From: Caenorhabditis elegans
Taxonomy: Eukaryota > Nematoda > Chromadorea > Rhabditida > Rhabditidae
Length of the DNA: 64,000 nucleotides
Assembly (NCBI RefSeq): GCF_000002985.6
Contig: NC_003284.9
Location: 6,262,001-6,326,000, forward strand
Direction of reading: 5' to 3'
Positions 1-12,768 of the stretch are shown in pieces. Both the position numbers and the translations under genes were made by a program. The number at the start of each line of letters is the position of its first letter. Position 1 is the stretch's first letter. A model generated the notes under the pieces. That model had not been told where the DNA came from and made no database searches. It saw only the letters and a list, made by a program, of their open reading frames with translations.

Positions 1-1652
1 TAAGTTTGAATAATAAATTGTAAAATAGATACTTCCAAACATGAATTGAAAATACTTGTTCTTATTCCAAGTAAAGATTAATTTTTTCGATTTTTAAACT
101 TTTTTATTTCACTTTGAGAATATATTCTCTTCAGATTCTTACTTTATATTTTAGATGTGATTGAAGAAGAAAATATATCATTCATTCCTCACTAAAATAA
201 ACATTTGAGGATGCAGGATCGCCAGTGGAGGAAATTATTTAAAACCGCTCCGGAACTGCTGAAATACCTAAATGTAATACTAAAAATTTGCAAAAAAGTT
301 CTTTAGTTGACAGTTTAAAATTATTGATTATTTGATTTTTCACTTTTACCGTATATCTTATATTAATATGGCCTCCCTATTAGACTTGCACTCCCTATTA
401 GTATTGCCCCTCGGAGACCTTCCGAAAATTAGTATTGCACTCCCTAATAGTCTTGCACTCCCTATTAGTATTGCAAGCGGGAAGGCCATCGAAAAATAGT
501 ATTGCAGCCATATTAATAGAAGAAATACGGTATTTATTTTGAAACTCGACTAAAAACTGTATGTTTTCGTATTTCAGTATTCTCGGTGTTAGAATTTACA
601 GGATTATTTAAAATTACTCGAAAAATCCGCATTTTCTGAAAATTGACGTTTTATCAAACTTTTATTTAAAATTTCAAAAACTTAAAATTTTTTACATTGT
701 TTTGAAATAATAATAGGTCATGTTAGACTGTTATAAGTGGTTTTGAATTTAATTCCACTTACGATACTTTTCTTTGAAAAGAAGGTGATTTTAATTTGAT
801 TTTTAGGCCAATTAAAAGTAAGAATTCTGTAATTCTTTTGCATGTATGTGTAGAAAGTTACGGTTTAGTTTTACAATGGTTATGAAAAAAAAGTACCGAA
901 TTAATGTATTCTCATAATTTCTTAAGCTGGTGATAATTAACACTCTCGGGTCTGCAATCCTTGTTGCTTGCCGCTCAACACACCGCTCACTCATATTAAA
1001 AGTGGTGGTCTCCCTTTTTTTGATATTTCACTTTTCCTGCAAAAAAAAGCAATACTTTAATAAATTTTTGCAGTTTTTATTATATATATATTTATTATAA
1101 TATGCTTTCTGGGGTTTTTAATAATTGATTCGCATTCAGTTTTTTTTAGTAAAAATCCACACCTCTTCTCTATTTTGATTTTATTGTTTTTTTATTAGCT
1201 TTTTTACATAAATAGATTCAGGACCGTTCTCTGATAGCATTTGCTAAAAATCAATATGGCCATTGAATAGAACATAAAAAACGGGCACGCGGAGAACGCT
1301 CATTGCTCGTCCACTCTCGGCCAAAGCGGACGCATTCGTTACCCTCTTTCTTTCGCACTCTCCTGCCTTTGCCCAGTCTATCGCCGCCTCGAAAAGTCGA
1401 TAACTGCCGAAGGGGCGACTCGACACCACTTGCCTATGCATAGAGGAATAAGTGGCGTACGATTTACGAGAGATATTAAAGGGGCGTGCATCTCATGTCT
1501 CGGTGTGTCCCGCCACGAACGGAAATTTACATGCATTTCCCTGACTCTAAACGTTCTGGAGCTGTTTTCTTTTATGTAATTTTCATCTTCAAACCGATTT
1601 TTTTGTTGTCCTTGATTAATAACAATATTTTATTTATATTTTTCCAGACCCA
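1..1652. other. Non-coding 5' flank of the first gene
   Basis: I see no convincing gene here; the small open frames lack splice signals and coding character. The stretch holds an inverted-repeat element (347-532) and, at about 1270-1560, a more GC-rich block that is a reasonable promoter candidate for the gene starting at 1653. The remainder is AT-rich. Confidence 0.6.
347..532. mobile_element. Small inverted-repeat (MITE-like) element
   Basis: The left end TACCGTATATCTTATATTAA is matched in inverted orientation by the right end, which reads TTAATAGAAGAAATACGGTA. Between them are repeated phrases of the type CTCCCTATTAGTATTGCA, also seen at about 12.77-12.96 kb. It has no coding capacity, so it looks like a non-autonomous DNA element of a dispersed nematode family. 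Confidence 0.6.
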
Positions 1653-4633
1653 ATGAATCGCGGCCCGCGTAACCGCCCCCATCAAAAGCCAGATGCAAAA
1701 TCAATCGCACCGAATTACTTTTTGCGTGCCTCAATGAGAGTTTGGGCTCGGGAGAGGGAAAATGACGATCGGATACACGAGTATAACATTGATACGGAAA
1801 CAATGACAGCTGAAACTTTGAAAAAATTCACGCTTCATTGCCAGAGGGTGGCACTGAAGAGTAAAGTAGGTTATATTTTATTCGAAAATTTCAAACAAAA
1901 TTAGTTTTCAGATCGCAAGTGACGATTTTAGATTCATTACCGAATACTACGACGAGAAAGTTTTGGAGCTGAAAAAATCGCTTTTGAACATTCTCCGTGG
2001 ACTATGGAAAGAAGTACCACCGCCGCACCTTCGCTTAGAGTTTGCAAACCTCATTAGCTTCATCGTCACTTTTGCCGAAATGGTTGGATATGTCCACGAC
2101 ACAATGAGCATCGAAAAAACACATCTTCCATGTGATCTTGTGAACAAGTTCAGCAACTACCTTTACACCATTGAACAGTGCAAGCGCTATGGGCACGCCG
2201 ACTTGACGCATTTTGCACAACTGTTGGATTTTCGGGACGAAGTCTTGATGGCGATTCAAGTATACTATCGCATTCGTTGTCCGATGAGAGAAAATAAAGA
2301 ACCGAGTTTTCCGAAAGATGCCCAACGATATTCTCCATACGATTATGAGTGGCTCTGCGGATCTGTAATTTCAGGACCGTACGTTGATTATTTAAAAAAT
2401 ATTGAAAAAATAATTATTGCATTTGTTAAATAACTCCAATAGATTTAATTCGAACTTTAGAATAAAACCTTCAGCTTAAAAAGTTTCCACCTTGTTAGTG
2501 TTGTAGCTGCTGGAAATTAATTCGTGTTTAATGTCTACTCTCTATTGCAAAAAATGTGTGCATCTATCTGTTGAAAAATCACCTTACGAAACCACAAAAA
2601 CGGGCAATAGAGGGCAGTTATTCAAGAAAAACAGATCTAGAAAAATTAAAGTTTCTAGTTTTAAAAACTTAAAAATACTTTTAAACTGCTCTAAACTGTT
2701 CTGCTTGTTGTTAAACTGCTCTGTTTCAAAAAAATATTTGATTAGTCTAAATATGAAATTCAGCTACTGCAACTTTAACATGGCACATAGATTCAAAATA
2801 GCTGAAGTTGAATAGTTTATATCATGATCACTCCTTTTCTAGTTAGTTCTACCTCTAAATTATAGTTTTAAATTTCAGTTACTTCCTCGAATGCACCAAG
2901 TACTTATGCACCAGCCGCATTGCTCAAATGGACATAACCACACTTCGTCACGATATCATAGCTGCTACCAAAGGAAAAGAATACAAATATTATACTCATA
3001 TTCGAGTGCCGTTTCCAAAAACCGCCAAGAATAGCAAGGCTCTCGCAGATGCCCTTGCCAACCGGGAAGGCAGCTTGAAAGCGATCAACGCAAAAACTCG
3101 GAAAGAACTGAGAAAAGATTTTCCGAGAGGACATCGACTGTTCCACTTTACAACTGTCGCCGATCAATTCTTCATTCTTAGATCTGATATTCGTGCCAAA
3201 AAGCGGACTGTAGCTGATTCTTTGATTCGAAGTGATATCAGCAACGTCACCCCATTCCATCTGATTATTGCGGTTTTGTCGGCCGTGGAAGCACAACTTT
3301 TGATGGTTCACAAAGTGTACGCTTTGTTTGTAGATGAAAAACTCGGACTATATGGAAAACCACTTCCCCAAAAAGTTTGTTTCTTCAATTAAAATAAATT
3401 TCAAACAATTTACAATTTTCAGGTACTCGAAATCGCTTTCAACATTTATCTCATGACTGGAGTAGATAGCTGCAAGACAATGCCGTTGAATGAAAACATT
3501 GAAGAATGTCTTCAGAGCTTACGAAAAGCGACTCGCGATTGGATTCGACAGTATTACCGTGGTTATGAGGACAAATGTGAATCTAATTACACCAAAAACG
3601 TATACGTCAACATCGAAAGTGGCTACAACTTCTTCCCATACGAACTCAAGGTGGAGGATTTTCCAGAAGAAATTGCCCATCACGCCAAACTAATGATGGA
3701 GCACTTATATTTCGAAGAGTTTGAGCTAAACCGCCTAAGCACTCAACTAAGCCAAGTGAGAACTGGGTACTCTAGCTGGCCAAGTAAAGAGTAAGTTGGC
3801 ATCTTGTATACACTGTATTAACTATATTTTACAGAGGAACGCCTTCATTGTCTTTGAATAATTGCAAGGATCATGTCTATGCATTTCACTCCAATTTCTG
3901 CACTGTTCGAGCCGATATTCTTGAGAAGGTCAATGGTGATACAACTTCCTTTGAAGATAGAATGGAATTTGCAAACTATCCGGGCTACGAAATCGTTTGT
4001 ATATCACACAAAGTGATTGACGAGAAGAAATGCGTGCCTTCAATTGCGGAAATTAATCACGAGTTTGCGGTTGCTTTCAAAGAAGCGTTCGGTACTCGGA
4101 TTATTGACGATTTCAGTTTTAACGAAATGGCTTACCAATTTGCGGAAATTGTCAACGCTGAAATTGATTTCAACAACCTTCGCAAGAAGTACAAATACCA
4201 GAAAGGATCTACAGCGACCGCGAAGAAAATGATAAGTGAAATTATGGAGTTCTACATGGATTACATAAAGAAACGTACAAACCATTTCGATCTGCCTGAA
4301 CCACCACTGGCCCGACGCCAAGATCCGAACTGTAACCCGTACAGTGACGAAGAATACGACACTGAGTTGGAAGATGAAGACGACGAGGTGGATGGAGATC
4401 AAAACACTGGAGAGAATTTGTTGAGCAAGATGTTTGGAGAAGTTTCTCTGGGAGCCGTTTCTATTGGATCTGAGAATGATACTGAAGTCGAGGACCCAAC
4501 TACACTGGTTATCGAAGATCGCGATCAAGTACCCGATGATATGGTCGATGAGTTCATTCACGGCGTCTTTCATGTAAATCTTGGGATGATTCCGGATTTG
4601 TCTGCATCATTATACAATTTGCCACTTGATTAA
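1653..4633 (+). CDS. Nematode protein of unknown function, copy A of a tandem pair (780 aa)
   Basis: Five exons by splice sites and phase: 1653-1865, 1912-2378, 2879-3374, 3423-3790, 3835-4633, giving 780 aa in frame. A splice acceptor (TTTCCAG) lies 5 nt before the ATG, so the mRNA is probably SL trans-spliced or has a 5'UTR intron. I do not recognise the family. The protein is mostly predicted helical and has no signal peptide or membrane segment. It carries the motif DYEWLCGSVISG near residue 220, a phrase ALFVDEKLGLYG, an acidic low-complexity stretch (ELEDEDDEVDGD) near residue 690, and the tail VPDDMVDEF...LPLD. All these features and the intron phases recur in the downstream paralogue, so duplication is clear although function is not. 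A helical, acidic, cytoplasmic or nuclear protein is inferred. Confidence 0.85.
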
Positions 4634-5048
4634 ACATGTTTCAAATTGGAAAACCAGTAATTTAGTTAATCATAACTTATTCTCATCTTTCTCTCTCCTT
4701 CATGCTGTGCAATCATTCCCTTGCCTCTCTCGAAATGATCTTTTACAGTAAAAATCATCTTTATTGATTTTGTTCAGGTTTTTTTCTAAAGTGAATTGTC
4801 ATCTGATTACTAGTTTTACTGTTAATTCAATACTGTTTTTCTATGTGCACCCGTTACCCCAGTTTAATCTATCCCGTCCTGTTCAGCTCTTTTTAATAAA
4901 AAGAATTGTGCGGAATTTAATTTAAATTATGTATTTTCTTAAAGCATGGCCTTATTCCCATTTATATATCGATTCGTTTATATTTTTGAACTTTCGTTTT
5001 TGTATGCTTCATTCAGTTTTAAAATAGGATAGGTTATTTCAGGTAGTA
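4634..5048 (+). other. Spacer between the tandem paralogues, operon-like
   Basis: After the stop codon there is a poly(A) signal AATAAA at 4895-4900. About 140 nt further on comes a strong acceptor (TTATTTCAG, ending 5042), 6 nt before the next ATG. This spacing resembles C. elegans operons with SL2 trans-splicing, but two independent genes would look similar. No ORF of note is present. Confidence 0.5.
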
Positions 5049-8000
5049 ATGACTCCAGAAGATGCTCAAGCAGCATCCAGTCCTGATCCCTCAAATGGAG
5101 TGAGACCAGAGGAACAGGCATTTAGTTTGTAAGTTTTTTTGTAAAGTTTCATGTTAAAAAACATCCCTTTTAAGCTGTGATCTGATTTTTTTGCGTAATT
5201 TTCACTTAATATCTTGTCGAATTGTTTCAAAAACTGTTTTTTTTTAGAAGTTGAAAATTGTCTTGAAAATTTGTAGCGTTTTGAAAACTTTCTGAAAAAA
5301 ACCCGGGAAGTTTAGCTTCTCATGGCAAATCTTAAAAAAATTGTTTTTTTGAGCAATTATACTTTTGGAAATAATGATAAATTGCAGTGAGAGCATTTCC
5401 GATCAAAATTTTCTATGAGATGTAAAAAAATAAAATAAAATAGATATTTATTCACATCAAAAGACACCCATTATATGTACCAATTTTCAGAAATTTGATC
5501 AACCAAGATATTTTTATCCATGAAGAAATTCGCCGAATTGATACCGTCGTCGGATTGAGCTGCACAATGAGCAACTTGGAAAAGAATTGCAGGGATAGCC
5601 AGAGACTGGCCCGATTCATGAAGCCAAACAGTTTTGAGGAAGTTCCAAAATTTGAAACTGTGGATGAATTTCAAGACTATTTCAAGATATCGATTTTGGA
5701 GAGAAGGGCGAGTTGCTGAGCACAAAGCCAATATTTTGATTGGAAAATAAATTGAACATCATTTCAGGTCACATTTGATCAATGTCTTTTCATAAGCAAA
5801 AACTATGCCGAAAAACGAGCTCAACTCGCTGATAACATTCAAAATCTTACTGATGATTTGTGGTCCAAAGTTCCTGAGCTCAACAAACGACTGGACTATG
5901 CGAATTATGTCAATTTTCTGATCACTTACACAGAGATGTTTCATTGGATTGGCACTGTCATGGAAACCGAATATCAGAACGGAATTCATTCGTTTATTCC
6001 CTGCCAATTGATTGACATCTTTCATGACTACTTTGAAACAGTTCAAAAAGCTCATAACAACGGGATCGCAGATATTTCAAACTTTTCGTTTCTTCTCTAC
6101 ATTCGTGACCGCATTGTTGACGCTCTACGGGACCATTTCAGCATCGTGACGCCAATGCGTCAGAAGAAGAAAATAGTTGAGCCTCCTCAGGAAATTTCTG
6201 ATAGATATAATCCGTTTGACTATGAGTGGCTGAGCGGAACAGTTGTCTCTGGAAAGTATGTTGCATAAAAACTATATAAAGGTTAACTTTTATTAAAACA
6301 TTTTTCAGATATCACTTTCCATTCATGAAATTTCTCGCTATTGACAGAATGCAGCAGCTTGAACTTTCCTACTATCGTGCTGTCATTGTAGCTTCTAAAC
6401 GAAAGGAAGAACTTGGCTTTTTGAAGAATCTCCGAATTCCATTCCCACAATCAGCTGACAACGCGAACTTGCTTGACAAAGCACTTCAAACCAACGAGAC
6501 AAAGCTTCGCCAAGACTTTTGCAGGATTTTGAAAATCTTGAAGAAAGAGAGAGGCCTTGACAAGACAAGGGCAGTATTGTATATCCAGAAGATGGAGCAA
6601 TTTAACGAGTTGTGTGGTGTTGTGCGAAATAAGAAGAAGAGCACCATGGATCAAATCACTCATTGTGAACCTTTCAACATTAAACCAAAGCTTCGTTTTA
6701 TTGCGGTCATGGCTTCGATTGACGCATTGTTGCTTGTTATTCAGAGAGTTTATGCTCTATTCGTTGACAAGGAAAAAGGAATATATGGCGAATGCGTGCC
6801 AGAATCGGTGAGAATAATGGGTTCATGAGGTGAATTTTGTTTCAAATTTTAGGTATTACTCACAGCGGCACAACTTCTCAAAATCACGACAGTGGAGCGT
6901 TGCCGAAATGACGACATGGACAAGGAAATCTCTGGAAAACTTGAAGTTCTTCGAGTCAAAGTACACAATGCCGTCAAAAATTTCTACATTAAGAAAGAGT
7001 CTATCAACCACGGCGTTTTTGTCGAACCGGATCACGATGAAGCTGCATTGAAAAAAATCAGATTTGAGTTGACCATTTCGGAAAACGAATTCCCTCCCAT
7101 TGTGATGCACCATGCTTCTCGAATGTTGTGGCATCTGAGACAACAAAAAAAGGAGTTGAAACGTTTGAATAAGGAAATTCATTTCGCAAAAGCTGCCGAA
7201 CTTTTATGGCCAAAGATAGAGTAAGTTATTTTTCATCGGAGATAGGATATTAAAAGAGGAGGATAGGTTCTGGATTTTTTGGTTGCACAGATAGGCAGAT
7301 GATTCAAAAAACCAAAATCAACTAGTTTCAAAATTGCATTTCTCACAAATATCTGAAAAAATTAAATGGCCTAAATTAAGCTAATATCTCCTTTTGCCAA
7401 ATTTCCCGCGTCACAACTGTCCGAATTTTGCTTGTATTAAGTTATCCTTCATTATTGCATACTTTGGGCGTTTATCTCAAGTTATTTAAAGCATTTAAAA
7501 CCGATGGGTATCCAAAAAGTACCAAAACTGGATTCCAATCGGCATTGTATGTACTTTAATTTACAAAATATAGTGAGAAATACACCCAAAATATGCAATG
7601 AAAGATGATAAAACAAAAAAATCAAATTCGCTCGTCTGCAACACGGAAAATGTTTTTATTTGAGCACATTTTGTTTCTAAAATACCCAGAACTAATACTC
7701 CTCTTTTCATCGGTGTTAGAATAATAATAATAATTGAATGTTAATGGAATTTTTTTTCAGTGGAGTCATGTTCCAGCTGAACAAAGTACCTGGAATCTGT
7801 GCCTTCGTTTCAAACTTTGACGATCATGTTGATCGAGAAAAAGTGAAGGAAGTAATTGCCGCATCAGAACTCGACTGGATGAACCCTGAGCCAGAGTTTC
7901 GTGCGGGTGTCGAAATTATCAACGGAATTCATCATATCATGGACAAGTATCGCGGCGTACCACACTGCGTTGAGATCCGAGCAACATTGGAAGCAGAGTT

Positions 8001-8664
8001 CCACGCAGAAATGCATTTTCAACGCATCAATGGGCAGACTTACAAACAACTTGCGGCTCAGTTCTCGCAGATTCTCATTCAAGAAATTGATCTCACAAAT
8101 TCTAGAATCAGATATCAAACTAAAATGCAAACAGCTTACCTTGCTCACAGAATTGCCAGAATGATGGCTGGGACTTACATGGATTATGTGTGTAACAACA
8201 TGAAGAACCCGCCGTCTAGATGCCGTGTAAGAACTCCAACACCAATTCCAGAAGACGATCTTCCAGAAGACACAGCTGAAGGCTCCGAAGAGGGTAGAGA
8301 ATCTGAAGAGACTGGCTCGGAAACCGGATCGGATTACGCAACAGATGAAGGACCAAATGTCGGACGTCGTCGGGTTAGACGAAATGTAGAATTGGAAAGC
8401 GATGATGATGATGAAGATGAAGAGGAAGATGAAGAAGAGGAGGACGGCGTTGAGCGTCAATTTGATCCCGAGGAGGCCGCCAGAGTTGCATTCCTTCTCA
8501 ATACGTTTTCTATGAATGGAAATGTCATCTTCGTGGAGAATGAAGGTGACGTAGAAGACGATCGCGTTCCAGATGACGTGATTGATAACTTCATTCGCAA
8601 TGTTCGCAGAGTGCACATGGAGCCGGATATGTCTGCACCATATTTGAATATCCCACTTGATTAA
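5049..8664 (+). CDS. Nematode protein of unknown function, copy B of the tandem pair (851 aa)
   Basis: Six exons: 5049-5128, 5491-5707, 5768-6255, 6309-6807, 6853-7220, 7761-8664, giving 851 aa in frame. It shares intron positions and phases with the upstream copy, including a split codon after the DYEWLSGTVVSG motif, plus VYALFVDKEKGIYG, an acidic run (DDDDEDEEEDEEEEDG) and the tail VPDDVIDNF...LNIPLD. The first exon is extra relative to copy A. The second intron needs a GC donor (GCGAGT at 5708) to keep frame, because the nearby GT donors give stops. Intron 5 (7221-7760) is filled by a fold-back repeat. No signal peptide or membrane segment is seen. Function is unknown. A possible poly(A) signal lies at 9066-9071. 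Confidence 0.85.
7252..7707. mobile_element. Fold-back repeat filling intron 5 of copy B
   Basis: The outer arm AAAAGAGGAGGATAGGTTCT is matched, inverted, by AGAACTAATACTCCTCTTTT at the other end. Inner segments around 7440-7500 and 7555-7615 are also inverted copies (TTCATTATTGCATACTTTGG against the complement of CCAAAATATGCAATGAAAG). It has no ORF. I read it as a non-autonomous fold-back transposon inserted in the intron; copy A has only a 44-nt intron at the same place. Confidence 0.6.
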
Positions 8665-10089
8665 TATCTTTTTTCGCTGATTGAATATCATTTTGTTTTT
8701 GTTCTACATTCTTTTGTTTCCTCAAAATCTCATCACAACGTATTTCATGCTCAAAAAATTTACCATAATTCCCCACGAAATTTGTAGACGTATAATTTTA
8801 TCGGATACCACATTTCCAAACTCATCATACACCCCCATCTTCAAATGTGTCTAATTTTATATTGTCCGGTTAGGCTTATTGAAACCAAAGACCTAGTGAG
8901 CTTTTTATTATCATTTCCTCTTTTGTTCCATACTCTTTCCCATTGTTTCATGACAACATCCATTGGTCAACGTTCCAAAGTGTTTGGCGCACTGAAGTAC
9001 GATTTACGAATCAAGTTTTTGGTACCCCAAAAATGATTTGTTATTACTTTGAAATAGAATGCAAAAATAAATTTATTACGTCGGAAATTCATAAATTCAG
9101 ATGTTTATTACTAATTCTTGTTACTAATTCTTGATCAGTTTGGAAATGTGGAGTTATATTGAAAGTTGAATATTCTGACTGTAAAATATTTTACAAGTCT
9201 CGAATTAGAACTAATTCACATGACACGTTTATTTTTAGTTCGAATGGATATTAAGAAAAGTTAAAATAAGTCAGTTTTCGATCTGAAATAAGCAGTTCAT
9301 TTAGGATTAGCAAGATTAGTTTTCAATAATTTATTGACTTCAAGTAATTTATGTCAAAATTTTTCTTATGTTTTCAGTGTATCAACATATTCACATTTTT
9401 TCACATTGTGCAAACTTAAAACTGGTGAATTAAAGTTAACAGGCTTCAACTCGCGTGCCAAGTTTCGGAATGTTTTGTTTGAACCTGAAAAGTGCTGCAA
9501 CTGCTAATGTAATTTCATTAGTAATTTCGGCAATTTGGGCCCGAAAATGAGCATTGCCGAAAATATAAAGTTTCAAAATTTCTGAAGATTTTAAATCGAA
9601 TAGATGTTTTTTATATCAGAATGCTCAGTATTCAAGTTCAAATGTCTCAAACCTCAAATTAATAGGTAATTTTTGAAATAGCAAACGGTATCCAACATCC
9701 AACAATTACGGCCTTTGTCATGCACTTTTTAGAAATGAGCAAATGCAAAACTTTTCAAAAATTGATTTGAAATTTCCTATTTGCACAACAAGCTCAAAAT
9801 TATATTGACATAAATTCCAAGTTTGTATCACGAGCATGCTCATTATGAAAGACACCAATTTCAGATCAATCTTATGATTCTAATTGTCATTGTGTTTATT
9901 TGCTCGTTCTCCATCATCAACAACATACTGGGCGGACGTTAATTTGTAGCCAACTATCAGTCAATTGATAAGATACCCCACACAATTGGTGGCTCTTTTC
10001 TTTTTGTCTGACAGTTGAACAGTCACTCTGGGTTTTTCTTTTTACAATTTGATAAGTTCTGTATTGATTTTTATCATTAACATTTTAGA
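8665..10089. other. Intergenic, no gene seen
   Basis: The segment holds the 3'UTR and a candidate poly(A) signal (9066-9071) of the preceding gene, then AT-rich DNA leading to the next start at 10090. No RNA gene or convincing ORF is visible. Confidence 0.55.
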
Positions 10090-11685
10090 ATGAGAACATT
10101 CTCAGTTGCACTGCTGCTTGTCTTTTTTGCGTCGAGCGTTTCATCCGTTCGCTACTACTCCCTTGCTGACACCTTCCAGTCAGTAATTGATACGGAAAAG
10201 GCATTGGAAGAAGAACTGAGAGTTAATTTTGAAAATGCGAGAGCAGCAAGAGACAAATACCGGGAAGAGACTCAGAAGAAACTGAACGAAACGCTTTCAA
10301 AGGTATCTGATGCAGTTAAGCAGAGAGCCGATGAATTGGAAAAGGAGAAACAGGTCACAAATCAAAATTTAAATATCAGTTTTCTTATGATTTTTTTCAG
10401 GAAAAAGCTGAAGCCAAGAAAAAGGAAGCCGAAGCAGCGATCGAGAAATGGAAGGAGGTTTCTCAACAAGTTGGAGAATTCGTCGAGTCAGTTAAGGAAA
10501 AGAAACAAGCCAAGGAGCAAGAAAAACAACAGGTTACTATTTAAATTTTAAATTTTTTGGATTATTATTTCAGAAAATTGATGATTTTGTGAAAACTTTT
10601 ACGGACAAAATCAAGCAAAAACAAGAAGAAAAAGAAGCACAGAGGCAGGAGCAAATTGAGGTATAAATCACAATTTATTTAAAAAATTGAAATAAGAATT
10701 TGAAGTAATGACGCTTTATTTGTATTAAGATATTACTAACTACTACTTGGTTTTTCTTTATAAATGCTCATCTTATTCTAGAAATGGAAGCAAGCCTCTG
10801 AGAAGCTTCAACAACAAAGAGAAGAGTTGAAGCAACAAATCGATGCAGCCAAACAAAAGCTTGATGAAAGAAGAAAACAGAAACTGGAGGAATTGAAAAC
10901 CGATTTGGCTCAAGTCAAAGAGCTGGTAACTGCTGAGGTGAAGCGTCGCGTTGACGAGAAAAATCAACGGCTTGGCGAACAAAGAGAAAATCATGAAGCT
11001 TTAAAGCAACAGATCAATGTGAGTTTTTGGCAATGTCTTCCAACTGATTTCCCATCTTGATTTCAGGATAAACTTGCTGATATTGAGCAGCAGGGGAAGA
11101 ATGTTGGTGATCAGGCAAAAACATATGAGCAGAAGAAGGATGAACTTTCGGATCTTATTCAGGTAATTTAGGGATTTTAATGTCTTCATGCAATTTTTGA
11201 TATCAGGATCTAATCGGGCAAGGTGTTAAGGATAAGATGGCCAACCAAATTTCGGACAAGCTTCAGGGTCAACTTGACAAGGCAGCCTTGAAAGAAGTTT
11301 TGAACGAGAAGAAAGTTGAACAAGCTGGAGCCCCACCACCGGTTAATGAGATCCCCGTTGATATTGCTCCGAAAGCAACAATTCTTGACGAGTTAGTTAC
11401 TTACTATTAGCATCGAGAAATACCTAAATCACGATTTTCAGAATCACCGGAAAAGCTGCATGGGAGACTGTAACCTGGGTTCTTCTTGCTCTGTGCATCC
11501 TTCTTTCAATCGCCTTAATCATTATCATTGTTTATCAAGTCAAACAACGCTCTGTCTACGAACGGCTCGACGGCAACAACCAGGTTTACAATCCAACATC
11601 AGAAAGAGCCCCACTTCTTCCACCACCAGCAACTCCAATAACTGCTCTACCACTGGCTCCTGCCAAAGAAGAACAGCAGTTTTAA
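10090..11685 (+). CDS. Type I membrane protein with long charged coiled coil (414 aa)
   Basis: Seven exons: 10090-10353, 10401-10532, 10574-10660, 10782-11018, 11067-11162, 11207-11391, 11442-11685, giving 414 aa in frame. Residues 1-19 form a signal peptide (MRTFSVALLLVFFASSVSS). Residues 35 to about 290 are Lys/Glu/Gln-rich heptad-like sequence, predicted to be a long coiled coil. A proline-rich linker (AGAPPPVNEIP) follows. A hydrophobic segment near residues 345-368 (VLLALCILLSIALIIIIVYQ) is a single transmembrane helix, and a short cytosolic tail has ERAPLLPPPATP. The ectodomain has essentially no cysteines, so it is not a typical adhesion receptor. I do not recognise the gene. A rod-like surface or lumenal protein that dimerises through its coiled coil is inferred. 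Confidence 0.85.
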
Positions 11686-12768
11686 ACTTTGTTCGATAAC
11701 CATGTGATTGTATTATAAAATTGTTTGCACATTGTTTTGCCATTTTTCACGTATAAATTTTTTGATTGATCCTGGTTATTATTAAAAACAAAACAAATTA
11801 AGGGAGCCTGTTAGTGTTAAAATTTGGGAACCAAAAATTATAATGCCACGTCAACTTCAAACATTTTCAAAAAACGAAATAAATAATTTCAAGAATACAT
11901 ATGTATTGAAAATTAAGAAGGGAACCAATTTTCTAAACAATCTCAACGGAAGTTTTTAATGAAAGTTTTGATTTTGGAATGTTTTAAAGGCAATGCACGT
12001 TGCCGTATGCACGTTGTTTAAACTCATTTACATTAATCTTACATGCAGCGAAAAAAACGCATTGAAAAAATTCAAAACATTTTTGGTGGGATGACAAATT
12101 TTAAAACAAAATTTCCGTTTTTCAAAAAACTTTTGTCGAATTCCAAAGGTTTAATATTTGCAAACCGAATAACTGCCACATTCCATCTGTAAATTTAAAC
12201 AATTCAGAACATTTCTGAAAAGTTTCTCGAATTTCTCATTGGTGCTGCTTTACCTTTGCCATTATTAACTCGTCAAATTACAAAATAACTTCCGCAATCG
12301 GAGACTTGAGACTTGACAGCCGAAAACCAAATTCGATTATAACTGAACTGTACGATTTTGGTTATAGTTTGTATTTTTTTTTGTACTTTAATGACGTAAA
12401 TTATCGTCATATTATTCTGCTCGATGAGCAGTTCCCAAGCATGTGATCAGTCTGTTTAAGAAATCATAGAAACATTAAGAAATCACTACAAACTAGATGA
12501 TAGACATCTAAAAATATAATCAGTTGTGACTTGTGGTTGCCCTTTTATTATTATGATTATTATGGATTGTTGCACGTTGAATAAAATGACTGAAACAATA
12601 TGTAATTTGAACTCGAAAATACGTTCAGAGGGATCTTTTTTTCAGAAGCATTGTAGGTAGATTTTGTAATACTTAGAAACCTATTAGCATTTGAGTATAG
12701 TTTTTTATATCTACTTGTTTCACCATCTTAAAATTCATTTTTGATTATTTCAATAGAACACATGTTAT

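Noticed and set aside
1653-8664. Possible relation of the tandem pair to translin/TRAX
   Set aside because: A superficial helical resemblance came to mind, but no shared motif could be aligned by eye, so no family is claimed.
7864-8691. 275-codon minus-strand frame opposite the last exon of copy B
   Set aside because: It lies antisense to a splice-consistent exon, and its hydrophobic runs are the complement of the acidic GAT/GAA tract. It is a shadow.
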